From contig NC_135048.1 of assembly GCF_051014685.1 (NCBI RefSeq), positions 25,190,543 through 25,254,542 on the forward strand: a DNA stretch of 64,000 bases, given 5' to 3'. This DNA is from Ptiloglossa arizonensis. Its lineage: Eukaryota; Arthropoda; Insecta; Hymenoptera; Colletidae. A program made the position numbers and the translations under genes. This document shows, piece by piece, positions 12,780 through 24,700 of the stretch. The notes beneath the pieces are model-generated. The model saw only the letters and a program-made list of their open reading frames with translations, was not told where the DNA came from and ran no database searches. The stretch's first letter is position 1. Each line of letters opens with the position of its first letter.

Positions 12780-15700
12780 AAAAGCCAAAAAAAAAACAAG
12801 AAAAAACGAACTCCGCGATGTGGTTGAAACAGTGCTTAAAAATTTAGCGATCGTGGTATGAATAATTCCGTAGAAAAAACGTGCTTCCTCCCTCCGTGTG
12901 CAAGGGATTACCCGACCCCCGTCGAAGGAAACTTTCAGGCCAGAGTTCTACAGACTAAGAGCATCGGGAAAAGAGATTCAGAACCAATGAGAGTTTTCAC
13001 ATATACCGCGGTGAGTGAACGACTCTAAAGATTCGAGTGTAGTGGTATCGAGAAGTGTGAATTACGTAATTGGATAAATGTACGTAGTCAGCCAATGAAA
13101 TCAGTGTAATGTACAGTTTTATTGGTACTCTGTCTATGACGCATCCGTCTCCTGCCGTTTAATGAAATATTCACGATCAGCGGAGGCGTTTATGGTGATC
13201 ATACCTAAGAATGTCGCCGAAGGAGAACTGTACGCCAGATATTCTTTATTCGAACACCAGGCTGGAAATTCGTTCTGTTTGATCGGGTGTCCGGAATCGT
13301 AATCGTCCTCCCTTTTCCACGGTAACATCGTTTCCGTGGCTGTGGGTGTCGTTACCCTGTAACTTTCTGTAAATATTAAAGACACACTTTTAGAAACTGG
13401 TCGTGTAACTTTTTCTACATCGAGGATCGGTCTCTTCTCCAAATAATTGTAACCTCGTGCAGGAAAACGTACACTAACTGTTTGATCTAACAATACATAT
13501 ATTATACAGCTAAAGAAAGATGAGTCGTTGAAGGGTGAGGTACACCCGAGAAAATGTTTACAATCTTGATTTCTAAAAGTATTAATAAGTAGCCTACACT
13601 TTACACTCTGTGCTCTGTACCCTACACCATCTACCATCTATCAACTTATCATCACTCATCTGTACAATAGAATTCTCCCCTTGAACTACTCTCGAAGAAC
13701 TTATCACAACCTTGATTCCTAAAAGTAGCCTATACCTGATGCTAAACCCTATATCGTCTACCAATTCGTGATCATTCATCTGTACAATCTTATTCTTTCA
13801 TCGAACCACGCTCAAAGAAATTGAGATTCTCCCGGAAAGGGGGGCAGGCGCCCTCGTCAATTCCTTTTCTTCGCATCTCATCACCGGAGAAAAGTCCATC
13901 CGATTAATTCAACGAACGTACCGTCGCGTCCCAGCTTCAGTTCCGGATCGTCCGTGTTGATGGTGTCCATCGAGGTGGTTGTGGTCGCCCCGTGATGGTT
14001 CTCCGCATTCACGTTCGACGAGTCTACAGGGCAAACGAGCGATAAGACATTTGCCTGTGAATGGACCGTGGGAATTAGCTCGCCCCCTCTCTCAACGAGC
14101 TGCGTTGAAAGAAGAGTCTAACGAGTCCGAACATCGGGGAGAACTAATTCCTCAAAGGGATCCTCGAATCGGGAAGAAAATTCCCGCGTCGGCAACGAGA
14201 CTCGGAACTTGGTCCCGAGTCGTGGCGTGGGACAAAGGGAGGGGGTTGAAGGAGGAGTAAAAAAAAAAGAAAGAAAAATCGTATCCTCACCGGAAGTACG
14301 GGCGGTGAAAGTTATCGCCGAGTCCCAGTCCTCTTTGCTGGACGGCTTTGAAGTGTCTCCGTTCTCCAGTTCGTACAGCACCCCGTTCATGTAATCTGCG
14401 AACCGATTGAAATTCACGTATTCAGTTCGGAACTGTACCTCCCCACTCCCGATCCTAGAACGCCTTTACGCGCGACTCCGTCCCCGCCCCCCGCCCTCGC
14501 CCCTCCTCTGGACGGGGCCATCGATATTCTTTCGTCAATTTACCTTGGGTGAACAGCTTCGTCGAGCCGTTCTGCTGGAACTCCGGGAAACTCACGTGAT
14601 TCTGTTTGCCGTCCTGCGAGCGCCGCGTGGAGGAAAGTTTTTAATTACCCAATCGAAGATTCGAAACGACAGACAACGACAAACACAGAGTGGGGGAGAG
14701 AAAGGGAGAGAGAGAGAGAGAGAAAGAGAGAAAGAGAGAAAGAGAGTGGGAGGGAGACAGGATCAAGGGAGACGGGCTACCGGAATGAATGTGGGCGCGG
14801 TTTTCTTACTTTGAGCAACTTTTTGCTGCGCTTGTGACGATGCTTGTGCTCGCCCATCATCCTCCGTATGTTCATGTGCATTTTGTAATTGACTTGAGTC
14901 GAGAGGTCGCGATCGTTTACCGCGTGACGACTGTAGCTTAAGCGTCGATGCTGCAAAAAAAAAAGACAAAAAAATGAGAACATATTTTTACTTCGTTTCG
15001 TGGTTTTGTACGCGCGCACTCCCTCCCCCCCCCTACCCATCCCTATCCACACTACCCACCTATCCACCCTCCCACTCCCGATTTTTTCTCTTATTTACCC
15101 CCTCCAACCGTTACCAGGAAACGAGTGTCGAAACTTTCGAGGCGTGTTGCACCTTTAAAGGGGTTCTTACGAAAGTTTTATTTATAACCCCGTTTCCTCG
15201 GAACAAGCGGGGGCTAGGTATACCGCGCACGACTATTTTTTTTTTTTATTATTTTTATTTCCAGAGCGGAAACACGCCCCCGAAGTTCGACCGCTTAGTC
15301 GAGGATCAGCCTGTACGACGATAAAGGACCTCGAGGGGAACGTGTTTCGGGACTCGAAGGGCGACATTCGTTCGCTCGTAACCAACGAGAACCCGGGATC
15401 CGCTGCGAACACCCTTGGGTTTCCAGGATCGTATATAGGTCTTCCCGCGCCCCCTCGCACTGCTCGTTTTACGCTTCGCGGATGCACACACGCGTACGAA
15501 GCATCGCGCTCGTAAAGAAGTTTTTATCGTAAATTGTACGGACGGGGCGAGGCGTTATACGATTGATTTAATTTCCTTGCCGTCGACACTTCCGCTACGA
15601 CGAGCGACCATAAGCGCTCCCCACAAGACACTGTTTACAATGGAGGATTATAGAACAGCGTAGACTCGCCACGATACTTCGAACTTGCAGTTTTCCAATG

Positions 15701-18700
15701 TTCAATTACACCTCGATCAATCGACGCTTCTGGTGCGACCGTTGTTAACCACGCGTGGGTCAGTTCAGACCCAGCTCTACCTTCTTCCCATTATTTTCTC
15801 ATTCCGTCGACCATATAGTCAGTTCCGAGATAAAAAGTTCCCGATTGTAATTATTCATCGCGAGTCGAGAAGATTCAACGAGGTATTTTGCGCGCGTGGG
15901 TCAGTTCAGACCCAGCTCTATCTTCTTCCCATTATTTTCTCATTCCATCGATCGTATAGTCAGTTCCGAGATAAAAAGTTCCCGATTGAAATTACTCATC
16001 GCGAGTCGAGAAGATTTAACGAGGTATTTTGCGCGCGTGGGTCAGTTCAGACCCAGCTCTACCTTCTCCCCATTATTTTCTCATTCCGTCGACCGTATAG
16101 TCAGTTTCGAGATAAAAAGTTTCCAATTGAAATTATTCATCGCGAGTCGAGAAGATTTAACGAGGTATTTTGCGCGCGTGGGTCAAACCAGACCCACGCT
16201 TGATCAACGGAGCGTACGAAACGAGTTCACCGACCCTCGCCGTACCACGCCTGGAGTATTTTCCGGTTCTTTCGGAATTCGGAAATGCACGATGCAAAAT
16301 GATCGAATTTCCGTTCGAAAGATTCGATCGAGACGAAGTTACGGGTCCGTTTGGACCCAAGCGCCGGTATCGCGCGGGTAAGAAGTTGTAAATATCTCTA
16401 GCTTCGGACGGAAGTTTTCGTTTCCCGCGAAATCGTTTCGAGAACGACTCGTTTCGAAGCGAGACGTACACGCTGACGCGACGTGTGCGCTTTTCGAGCT
16501 GTGCCTCGTACAAACGGGAACCTACTAACGAGGACCATCGTGGCGAAAAGGTTAAGGGTGTCAATGACCCAACGGTGCCCCATTTGTTCCCCTGCGCGTC
16601 ACGGTCCTGTCCACCGGTAATGTTTTTCACCCTGTACGAGAAATTTGTCGCTCGAGTCCTCGTTTGGATCGGCCCCTACCCCCGGCTGCGTCACTCCACG
16701 GTCTCGAGGTTTAATTTCAGGGGGCAAATAATGTCGGAGCAGCGTTCACGGTCCGTTCTCGTCGTCAGCAAAGTTTCCAGGGCCGCGTGTGTATATGCAA
16801 ACCCGTTGTCAGCTGGGTGGGTTTGGTTTCTTACCCTCTTGTAGGGCTTGCAAAGTTCCTCGGCCAATAGGTGGTGGATCCTGGCGTCGGTCAGGTCCTT
16901 CTTGGTAGGGTTGTACTCCAGCTCTTGGAGATCAATATTCCAGCCCGCTTCTAGCTGGCTGCAACTCGGACTGGAAGGAGAAAGAATGAGACTGCATTTT
17001 ATGACGGGCTGCCACTTCGAGATCGATACCGCGCCTCGAGGAGGGTCTGTCGTTCAATCGCGATACAATGCAGACTTATCTTCGGTTGCGCTCCTTGTAA
17101 CCGAGCGAGCGTGTGCACGGGGTGAGTCATCGTCGGGATGTCACCCCGATGTATTTTCTAAACCGTCGAGGAGAACGACGATCGAATGAAACGTGTTTCT
17201 GGTGACACGTTAAGGCGTATCCTGATCGAACGAACGAGAATTGCTGCACGATGTGTCTCGTTATCGATTCGATTGGGAAATCTTCGACGCGAAACACATC
17301 CTATCTGGTACGGTTCATCGAACGAATGACTTTTTAATTTTTCGCGTCTCGTATCTCCAGAGGTGTCGTGACCACTTTGAGTTTTTTAAACATCGGTGTA
17401 TATTTTTCTCGGTGTTGTCTCGTGGTCGATACAAAGACGAATGGAGCTCAAGAAATTATACACCGCTGTTTAAATAGCGTCAAGGTCATCTTGATACTTC
17501 TGAAAACGTACGATGGAAAAAGTAAAAATCTATGGGTTCGATGGATCCTCTCACGTGCAATGTACTTCGTACGAAACGTTTCTCGATTGGTAACGGTAAC
17601 GATGTATTTCGAATAGTTCTTATCGAGTCACTCTGTATGGTCTCGCGTTAATAACAATGCGACCTTGATTTTTTTTTCTCTCGTAGTAAACACCGCTTGT
17701 TATCGCGAACAATTCATAGCTGAACGAGCATGGATTTTTTTTCTTTTAAAAAAAGATTTCTTTATATTTAGCTCTTTAGTTTCTAGGATAATCGAACTTT
17801 GTCCGGAACGTACGAATTGGATCGATGCTCGTTTACGAGTTATGAATTTTTCGATCGCACGGTTCTGGACTTTGGGTCGACTTCAAAGTGATCGATGCGA
17901 CAGAGCGGGGAATGGATTCTGCGCGAAAAAGTAAGTCGAGATTGTCGATGAAATTTTGCTCGAAACGGCTCGAGGAATCTCACTTTCACGAGAAAAAGAA
18001 ATAAAAAACTTTACCTTCGATGGAACTATTTCCTTCCATCGGTTACTATTACCGGACGCTCGACTTGCACAGTACGTTGCAACTTTCGACCTTGAATTAT
18101 CAATTATGTACAAGCGTCGCGTGAGCTGCCGCAAAGCTGCGAGGCGATTAACTGAGTTTGTGAAAAAAGAAAATATACCGCGAAACACTTTTCAACATCG
18201 GTTCGAATCTTGTCAATCTCGTACGAACGACGTAAGGCGTGCATAAATGAAAAAATTAACAACGATAAAATTCTGTATCCGCGATGACTTTCGTATTTAA
18301 AGTACGCGTCGACAACTTTCTTCGCGTACGTTAAACGAACAATCGATCCTAGCAACGATTCGAGAATGTATTTACATTTTCGTAATAAGTTTCACCAACC
18401 AAAGCTCACGATGCACAAATTAAAAAAAAAAAAGAAAAAAAACCAACGTGTAAACAAAATTTGGAAAGTAATCGTACATTACTGTCAACAGATCGCACTT
18501 CGTATTCTCGCGTGACCGTCGCCGCCATTTTGCGCGCGACACGGTTGACGGTTTGAAAAAAAAATATTTTACAGCCCCGAAAGTCGAGGTTCCGTTTCTA
18601 AACCCCCCGAATCGATCAGGTTCGAATTTAAAGTGTTCCGTATCGGTGGAACTCCTTTCCGTTAATTAAAACTCTCCTCATAATTAATGTTCCGCCCCTT

Positions 18701-21700
18701 GAGCATCGAGGGAACGCTATGCACCTGTTGTGCCGCAAAGAAGTATCCTCGCGCGCGTTTGTTATCGGGAAAAGAAACAGGTCAAGTGCGAACGACGCAG
18801 ATTGAATGCAGGAGAAAGAAAGGGAACGGGAGAAAGAAGGGAGAAAAGGGAGCAACAACACCGTACCTCCCATTGAAATGTCCCGTGTTGCTGTAGTTGC
18901 GGAATATCGCGGACATGCTCTCCGTTCCGCTGATATTGCCGATGGTGGACGCGTTCCGCCTGATGTAATCCATGGCGTCTTTCATCGCGAGCTTCGAGTA
19001 CGTTTCCAGAATTTTCGGCTCGGCGCCGCAGTGGTGTCTCACCAGGTACGGCCGGATGAATTTATTGTCGAATCGTTTGAACCTGAAAAATAGTTAAAGT
19101 ACAGAAAAAAAAAAAAAATGAATGAAAAACGACGTTGTTGACGCTTTCGCTACGACGGTCCTCTCCAAAAGTGTAGCAGATTCGTCGATAAGTTTCGTCG
19201 TTCGATAAAATTTACCGAGCAGTATAGTGCCAAGTTGCTCGATAAGTTTTGTCGTTGGATAAAATATTACATTATACAGTACTGTCCAGTAAGTTTTATC
19301 GAACGACGAAACTTATCGAACAACTTAGTACATATGGCGCGTGAACAATTATCGAGGTTTAGGTTCGCGTCTCGCGGTTGAGAAATAGTCGCTGATTTTT
19401 GAAAGAAAAGAGAGTTTTTCTTCCATGTTAGATGTTTGTCATTTGTTAGTGCATTTATCTTAATCGAATATTGAAAAAGGTTTGAAGCATAAGTTGGAGT
19501 TGTAACATATAGCTTAACTATTGGGTTGTTCGGAAAGTTATTTCGTTTTCTCTTAGTGAAAATGAAACACGATTCTTTCAGAGTGTATAAACACTTAAGA
19601 GTGTATAAACATTTAGACACGATTTTTCAGAGTGTATAAACATTTATACACGATTTTTTCAGAGTGTACAAACATTTATACACGATTTTTTCAAAGTGTA
19701 TAAACATTTATACACTCTAAAAAAATCATGTTTCAAAAAAAAAAACGAAATAACTTTCCGAACAATCCAATATAATGGATTGTAATATAGCGAATATACG
19801 AATGACGTGTCGTGGACACTATAGTCGTCCGTTGTAGCGAAACGGTTGATCTATTCGCGACGCGTCATGTACAGTACGCGTGCGAGAAGATTGCGTCTGG
19901 AGTCACGGCCGGGTCGTATAGGTTCAGGGGCTATCTCATCGAGCGTGTGCTATAGAGAGCTGGTAAGTTGGCGAGTTTACGGAAGATGGGTTCGATTGGC
20001 AACAGTGGAGCATTTCCAATGTTTTTCGTGGACATTTTCGGTATTGGTCGATTTTGTCACCGCCATAAATGGGATTAGGTAACGAAGAGAAGGGTATCGA
20101 CGTAACGAGATTGAGCGAGATGGGTTAAAGCGATCGGTGTGATGAAGTTCATTGACGTATCCACGTTGTATATATAAGAATATGACACTATAATGTTGCG
20201 TCTTAGAATACATTCAAGGAAACTTTACCATCGATTTGATAAGATTTTCAAGATTTTCCGGGTAGAGATAAATTCGAACGCCTACATTTAAACATTGAAT
20301 TTTTAACGATTAAGAACGAGTCGAGTTACGTCGGATCAAATAAGGATAGAAAATAATAAATCGAAATGAAAGGAGTTCGTAAGAAGGAGTCGATAAAAGT
20401 AACGTGTAATAAGAAATAGTAACGAATATGCTCTCCTGATTCTACTATTATGTCAACGAGTGTCACTGGAAACTTAAAAGCGGGGACTATGCGAAAGTCA
20501 AAGTTGAAACAAGCGAAGCTACCGAAATACTCTTCCTGTCTCTGCGTCGTCTCGCTTGCCAACTTACCAGCTTCCTATAGTAGGTGTACACACATTAGCA
20601 TACACTGGCATTCTCTCCACGAGGAAAACGGATTCCGTGTGGAAAGAACGCTGGTTAACGCGGTACGAAAGGATTTTTATCGTTTCGTGTGCCATCACGG
20701 TTATTCCAAGTACTTCGTTAGTGGACGACGAAGGAATTATGTTCCTCTCGTATAGCTCTGTCTAGAAGTATTACGACACTTAGCAAACGACTCGAAGGGA
20801 ATATTTCCACGGTTGATATTTTACATCGTAAAAAAGAAAAAGTAGGTAGTTACGTCGCGTGGAACTTAGCGAAAATACCAACACTCTTTCCATACGAAAC
20901 GATACTTCAAATCCTTAAAAATAATATAAAAAAAGTAAAAATGAAAAATTATTGACGATAAAAATACAACGCCTACAGCGAGAACCGTATTTTACTCGAA
21001 ACGGTTTTTTCGTTTCTCTTTTACGAAAAATATAGGCTAAGCCGATATTTATGGACGAAGGTGTGTATCGAGAGGATACAATGACAGAAAAAACAATTAA
21101 AAACAACCGAGAATTATAATTCCTTCGACTCTACCGATGGAAGGTAACGAGAAAAAAGAGAACGCGACTTCGAATCTGGTAATTCACGTGTCTGTTCGAA
21201 GGAAATGGCCTCCGAATTGGAACAGGATCCCCCGAATGCAATCTCCTCGCGCGCGTACAGTATCTAACCGGTGATTCGTGGATGCACGTCTTCGACGAAT
21301 CTATGCATTAAGATGAATAAAAAATGTTACGCGAGCATAGATCGTACTCTGGCACGGTTACCGAGTTATCGAATATTAATGGAAACGCACGCCCGGAGCC
21401 TCGATAATTTCAAGAAAACGGGGTTTGGAACGTTCGTGAGTATCTCGAGGTTCGTGCAACGATCGGGGTAACCGATCCCGTAACGAAGAATCTTTACTCG
21501 CACGGTGTGTTTCCACTATCTGTGATTACTCCAATTTCTCCAGTTTCGTTCACCGTTCCCTCCACCTACCCCCGATTCAAGACAACGCAACGAACGAGGT
21601 ACACGTGCAATCGTCAAGGTTGTGCGTTCACGGAGTCTCTATTGTATTCGTTTAGCGCGTTGATGGACACCTTGCAAAAAGGGTTCGTTACCCCCTTCCA

Positions 21701-24700
21701 CTGGCCAACGTTTGCACAAACAACCGTGTTCTTCGATCCACGAGAAAAGATACGAAACCCGTTCGAGGATTATCCCATCGTCAGCTGTTTTCCTACTGGT
21801 GGTGGTGGGTGGAGGGGGAATCGGTGCCAAGACGCCGCTTCCTTTAATCTTACCTAACTCGGAAACTATGGTCACGTACGAGCCATGTTCTCACGGAACA
21901 GTTTTCGTTCCCTTTAGCGCGTGGGATTTATTCCCCGAAGTATTGTCGTGCATTTATCACCCGGTACCCGGTCCACCATAGACGTTTCATTAGAACTGTG
22001 GCGAGAGAGAAAAAAGAAAAGCGAAAGAAAAAGAGAAGCTATGTATACTTGTCTCGAACGTGGTAGTTGCCGTGCTTCCCTAAAATGTCCTCGATCCCCG
22101 CCATAACGTGATCCATTATCTGAAAACAGAAATGTCATTTCCTCCTGGATATTTTTTTTTTCTTCTCTCTCTCTTCTTTTTTTTTTACACACGGGGGTGT
22201 ATGCGGTGGGGTCGGTGGGGGTGGGTTCGAACGTCACCGTTCCGCCGCTTATTATATCCGTTATCAGGCATGATATACGCCAAGAGTATCAAACCGCGAA
22301 ACGACTCGGTTAATTTACTGGCCCATTGTTCTTGTTTCGACACGTTCATTTACGAACACCGGCCGCCGTTGAAAATCAATGCGATCCTTGCGCGAGAACG
22401 CGGGACCTGGGGGGAGGGGGGGTCGGCGCGGGGTACGGGGACGACGATCATTGATTTTCCCCCGTATCGCGGCCCCGACTGTTCTTTTTCAATATTTACT
22501 TTAACGACAGGAGCATGCAACGCGCGCGCCGCGCCGCGGTCTATAATTTATACACGCGCGCGCCGCGGTTGCCCCCCGTGTCCAGTTTTTCCATCGCTCC
22601 TTGTGTTTTTATTAAAACGATCGATCCGGTTGTTCGGCGCGCGAAACGTTGTGCGAAGAAAAGAAAAAAAAAGGAGAAGAAAAAGAAAACGAGAAAAAAA
22701 TTAAGGGGGGCCCTGTGTTCGGTTCTTCTATCCCCCTTGTGTTTTTATTAAGACGATCGATCTGGTTGTTCGGCACGCGAAACGTGTGAAGAAAAGAAAA
22801 GAAGGAAAAGAAAAAGAAAAGAAAAAGAAAAGAAAAGAAAAGAAAAGGAAAAGAAAGATGAAGATAAAGGGGGCCCCCCGTGTCCGGTTCTTTCATCACC
22901 CCTTGTGTTTTTATTAAAACGATCGATCCGGTTGTTCGGCGCGCGAAACGTTGTGCGGAGAAAAGAAAAAAAGGAGAAGAAAGAGAAAACAAAAAAAAAG
23001 AATTAAGGGGGGCCCTGTGTTCGGTTTTTCTATCCCCCTTATGTTTTTATTAACACGATCGAAATGGTTGTTCGGCACGCGAAATGTGTGAAGAAAAGAA
23101 AACAAAGAAAAGAAAAAGAAAAGAAAAGGAAAAGAAAAACGAAAAAGAAAGATGAAGATAAAGGGGGCCCCCCGGTTCCGGTTTTTCCATCACCCCTTGT
23201 GTTTTTATTAAAACGATCGATCCGGTTATTTGTCGTGTGAAACGTTGTACGAAGAAAAGAAAAAAAGGAAAAGAAAAAGAAAACAAAAAGAAAATAAAGG
23301 GGGGCCCTGTGTTTGGTTCTTCTTTCCCCCTTGTATTTTTATTAAACCGATCGATCCGGTTGTTTGTCGCGCGAAACGATGTGCGAAGAAAAGAAAACAT
23401 GGAAAAGGAAAAGAAAAGAAAAAGGAAGAAAAGAGGATAAAGATAAAGGGGGCCCCCCGTATCTGTTTTTTTCATCACTCCTTATGTTTTTATTAAACCG
23501 ATCGATCCGGTTGTTTGTCGCGCGAAACGTTGTACGAAGAAAAGAAAAAAAGAAAAAGAAAACAAAAAAAAAAAAATAAAGGGGGGCCCTGTGATTGGTT
23601 CTTCTTTCCCCCTTGTATTTTTATTAAACCGATTCGGTCGTTTGTCGCGTGAAACGTTGCACGATGAAAGATAGGGTAGACAAGAAAAGGAAAAAGGAAA
23701 AAAAGAAATGAAAATGAAGGGGGGCACGATCCACGTCGTGGAGCGCACGACACGCACCCGTTCGTGAATCCTCTCGTTCATGGTCGGCTTCTTCCTCTCC
23801 GCCCTCTTCACGTTCAGAATCTTCACGAGCGGCTTGATCGTGATGCCCTGAAAACAGATTCACCTGACAGCTCCGAGTCGTCGTGAAACAAGGTGCGCGC
23901 GAGAACGCGCGACCCAAGTGCTATTGTACGACAATAATAGGTGTTGCTCGAGTGTGTTCCGAAGAGGTTGGTTTAATTTATTTAAACGCCTTTGTTCGTC
24001 GATGTTAACGCGAACAAATACGTCGGTTTAATAATATTTCGATCGAAGAGAATTTCAAATTTTTCTACACCGACGAATCTACAGTGAATACAATCGTCGT
24101 TTGTGGACCTATTTTGTTGAAAAGTTGATCGAATCTTGATGAAAGAATGGAGAACTCGTGTGTAAAGTTTCATTAAAATTCATTTGACCGTTTAGACGCA
24201 ATCGTGTGTCACAGATGTACTGTTCGAAGCTGAGAAGTTTACCTCTGGAAGGAATTGCGTACCGTATCGGGTCAGACATTTCGGTCAGACATTCGACGGT
24301 TCGTGATCGAGCAAAAATTGCTCGTATTGCATTCTCTTTAATTCAAGAGTCATCTTTTAATCTTCCACCTATAGCTATACCACGCTCCCGAGTAAAATGT
24401 CACCAGAGCCAATTAATCCTTTCTGTGCGAAAGGTATTTTTCCAGAACGCCAACAGTACAAATTTCTTTCGATAAATCGCGATTAGTATAACTCGATACG
24501 CGTTGTTAAAAAATAAATTATCCAATATTTTCATCGATAACAAAATTCTAGTTGCCCGTTCATTCGCGTTCGTTGGAAATTCTTTTCACCGTAATTATAG
24601 ACCAAATTACGTTTCACTTTTCGATTTCGCGTTTAATTAAGGTAACCGCGGGCTCAATGAAATTTCCATACGCGTAATCCAATCCTCGCTGGTTGATCGT

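Larger units (their letters stand above)
10930..13204 (-). other. Nhe2 intron 15
   Basis: 2275 bp. Contains the dispersed repeat copy at 11262-11440 and a (GATA)n(GA)n microsatellite at 12718-12774. The part next to 13204 would be coding and 3' UTR in the read-through form. No other feature seen. Confidence 0.8.
19083..22048 (-). other. Nhe2 intron 8
   Basis: 2966 bp. Contains a palindromic miniature element at about 19150-19325 and a mariner-type miniature element at 19521-19770. The remaining 2.3 kb shows nothing recognisable. Confidence 0.8.

Noticed and set aside
15685..16203. 172-codon frame through the 141-bp repeats
   Set aside because: Open only because the unit is a multiple of three; a second frame is equally open, and it lies antisense within an intron.
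18195..18215. GGTTCGAATCTTGTC, a tRNA B-box-like sequence
   Set aside because: No A box, no cloverleaf pairing and no terminator in the expected places.
22612..23580. Phe- and Lys-rich frames over the alternating satellite
   Set aside because: They arise from purine/pyrimidine tracts and shift frame between monomers.
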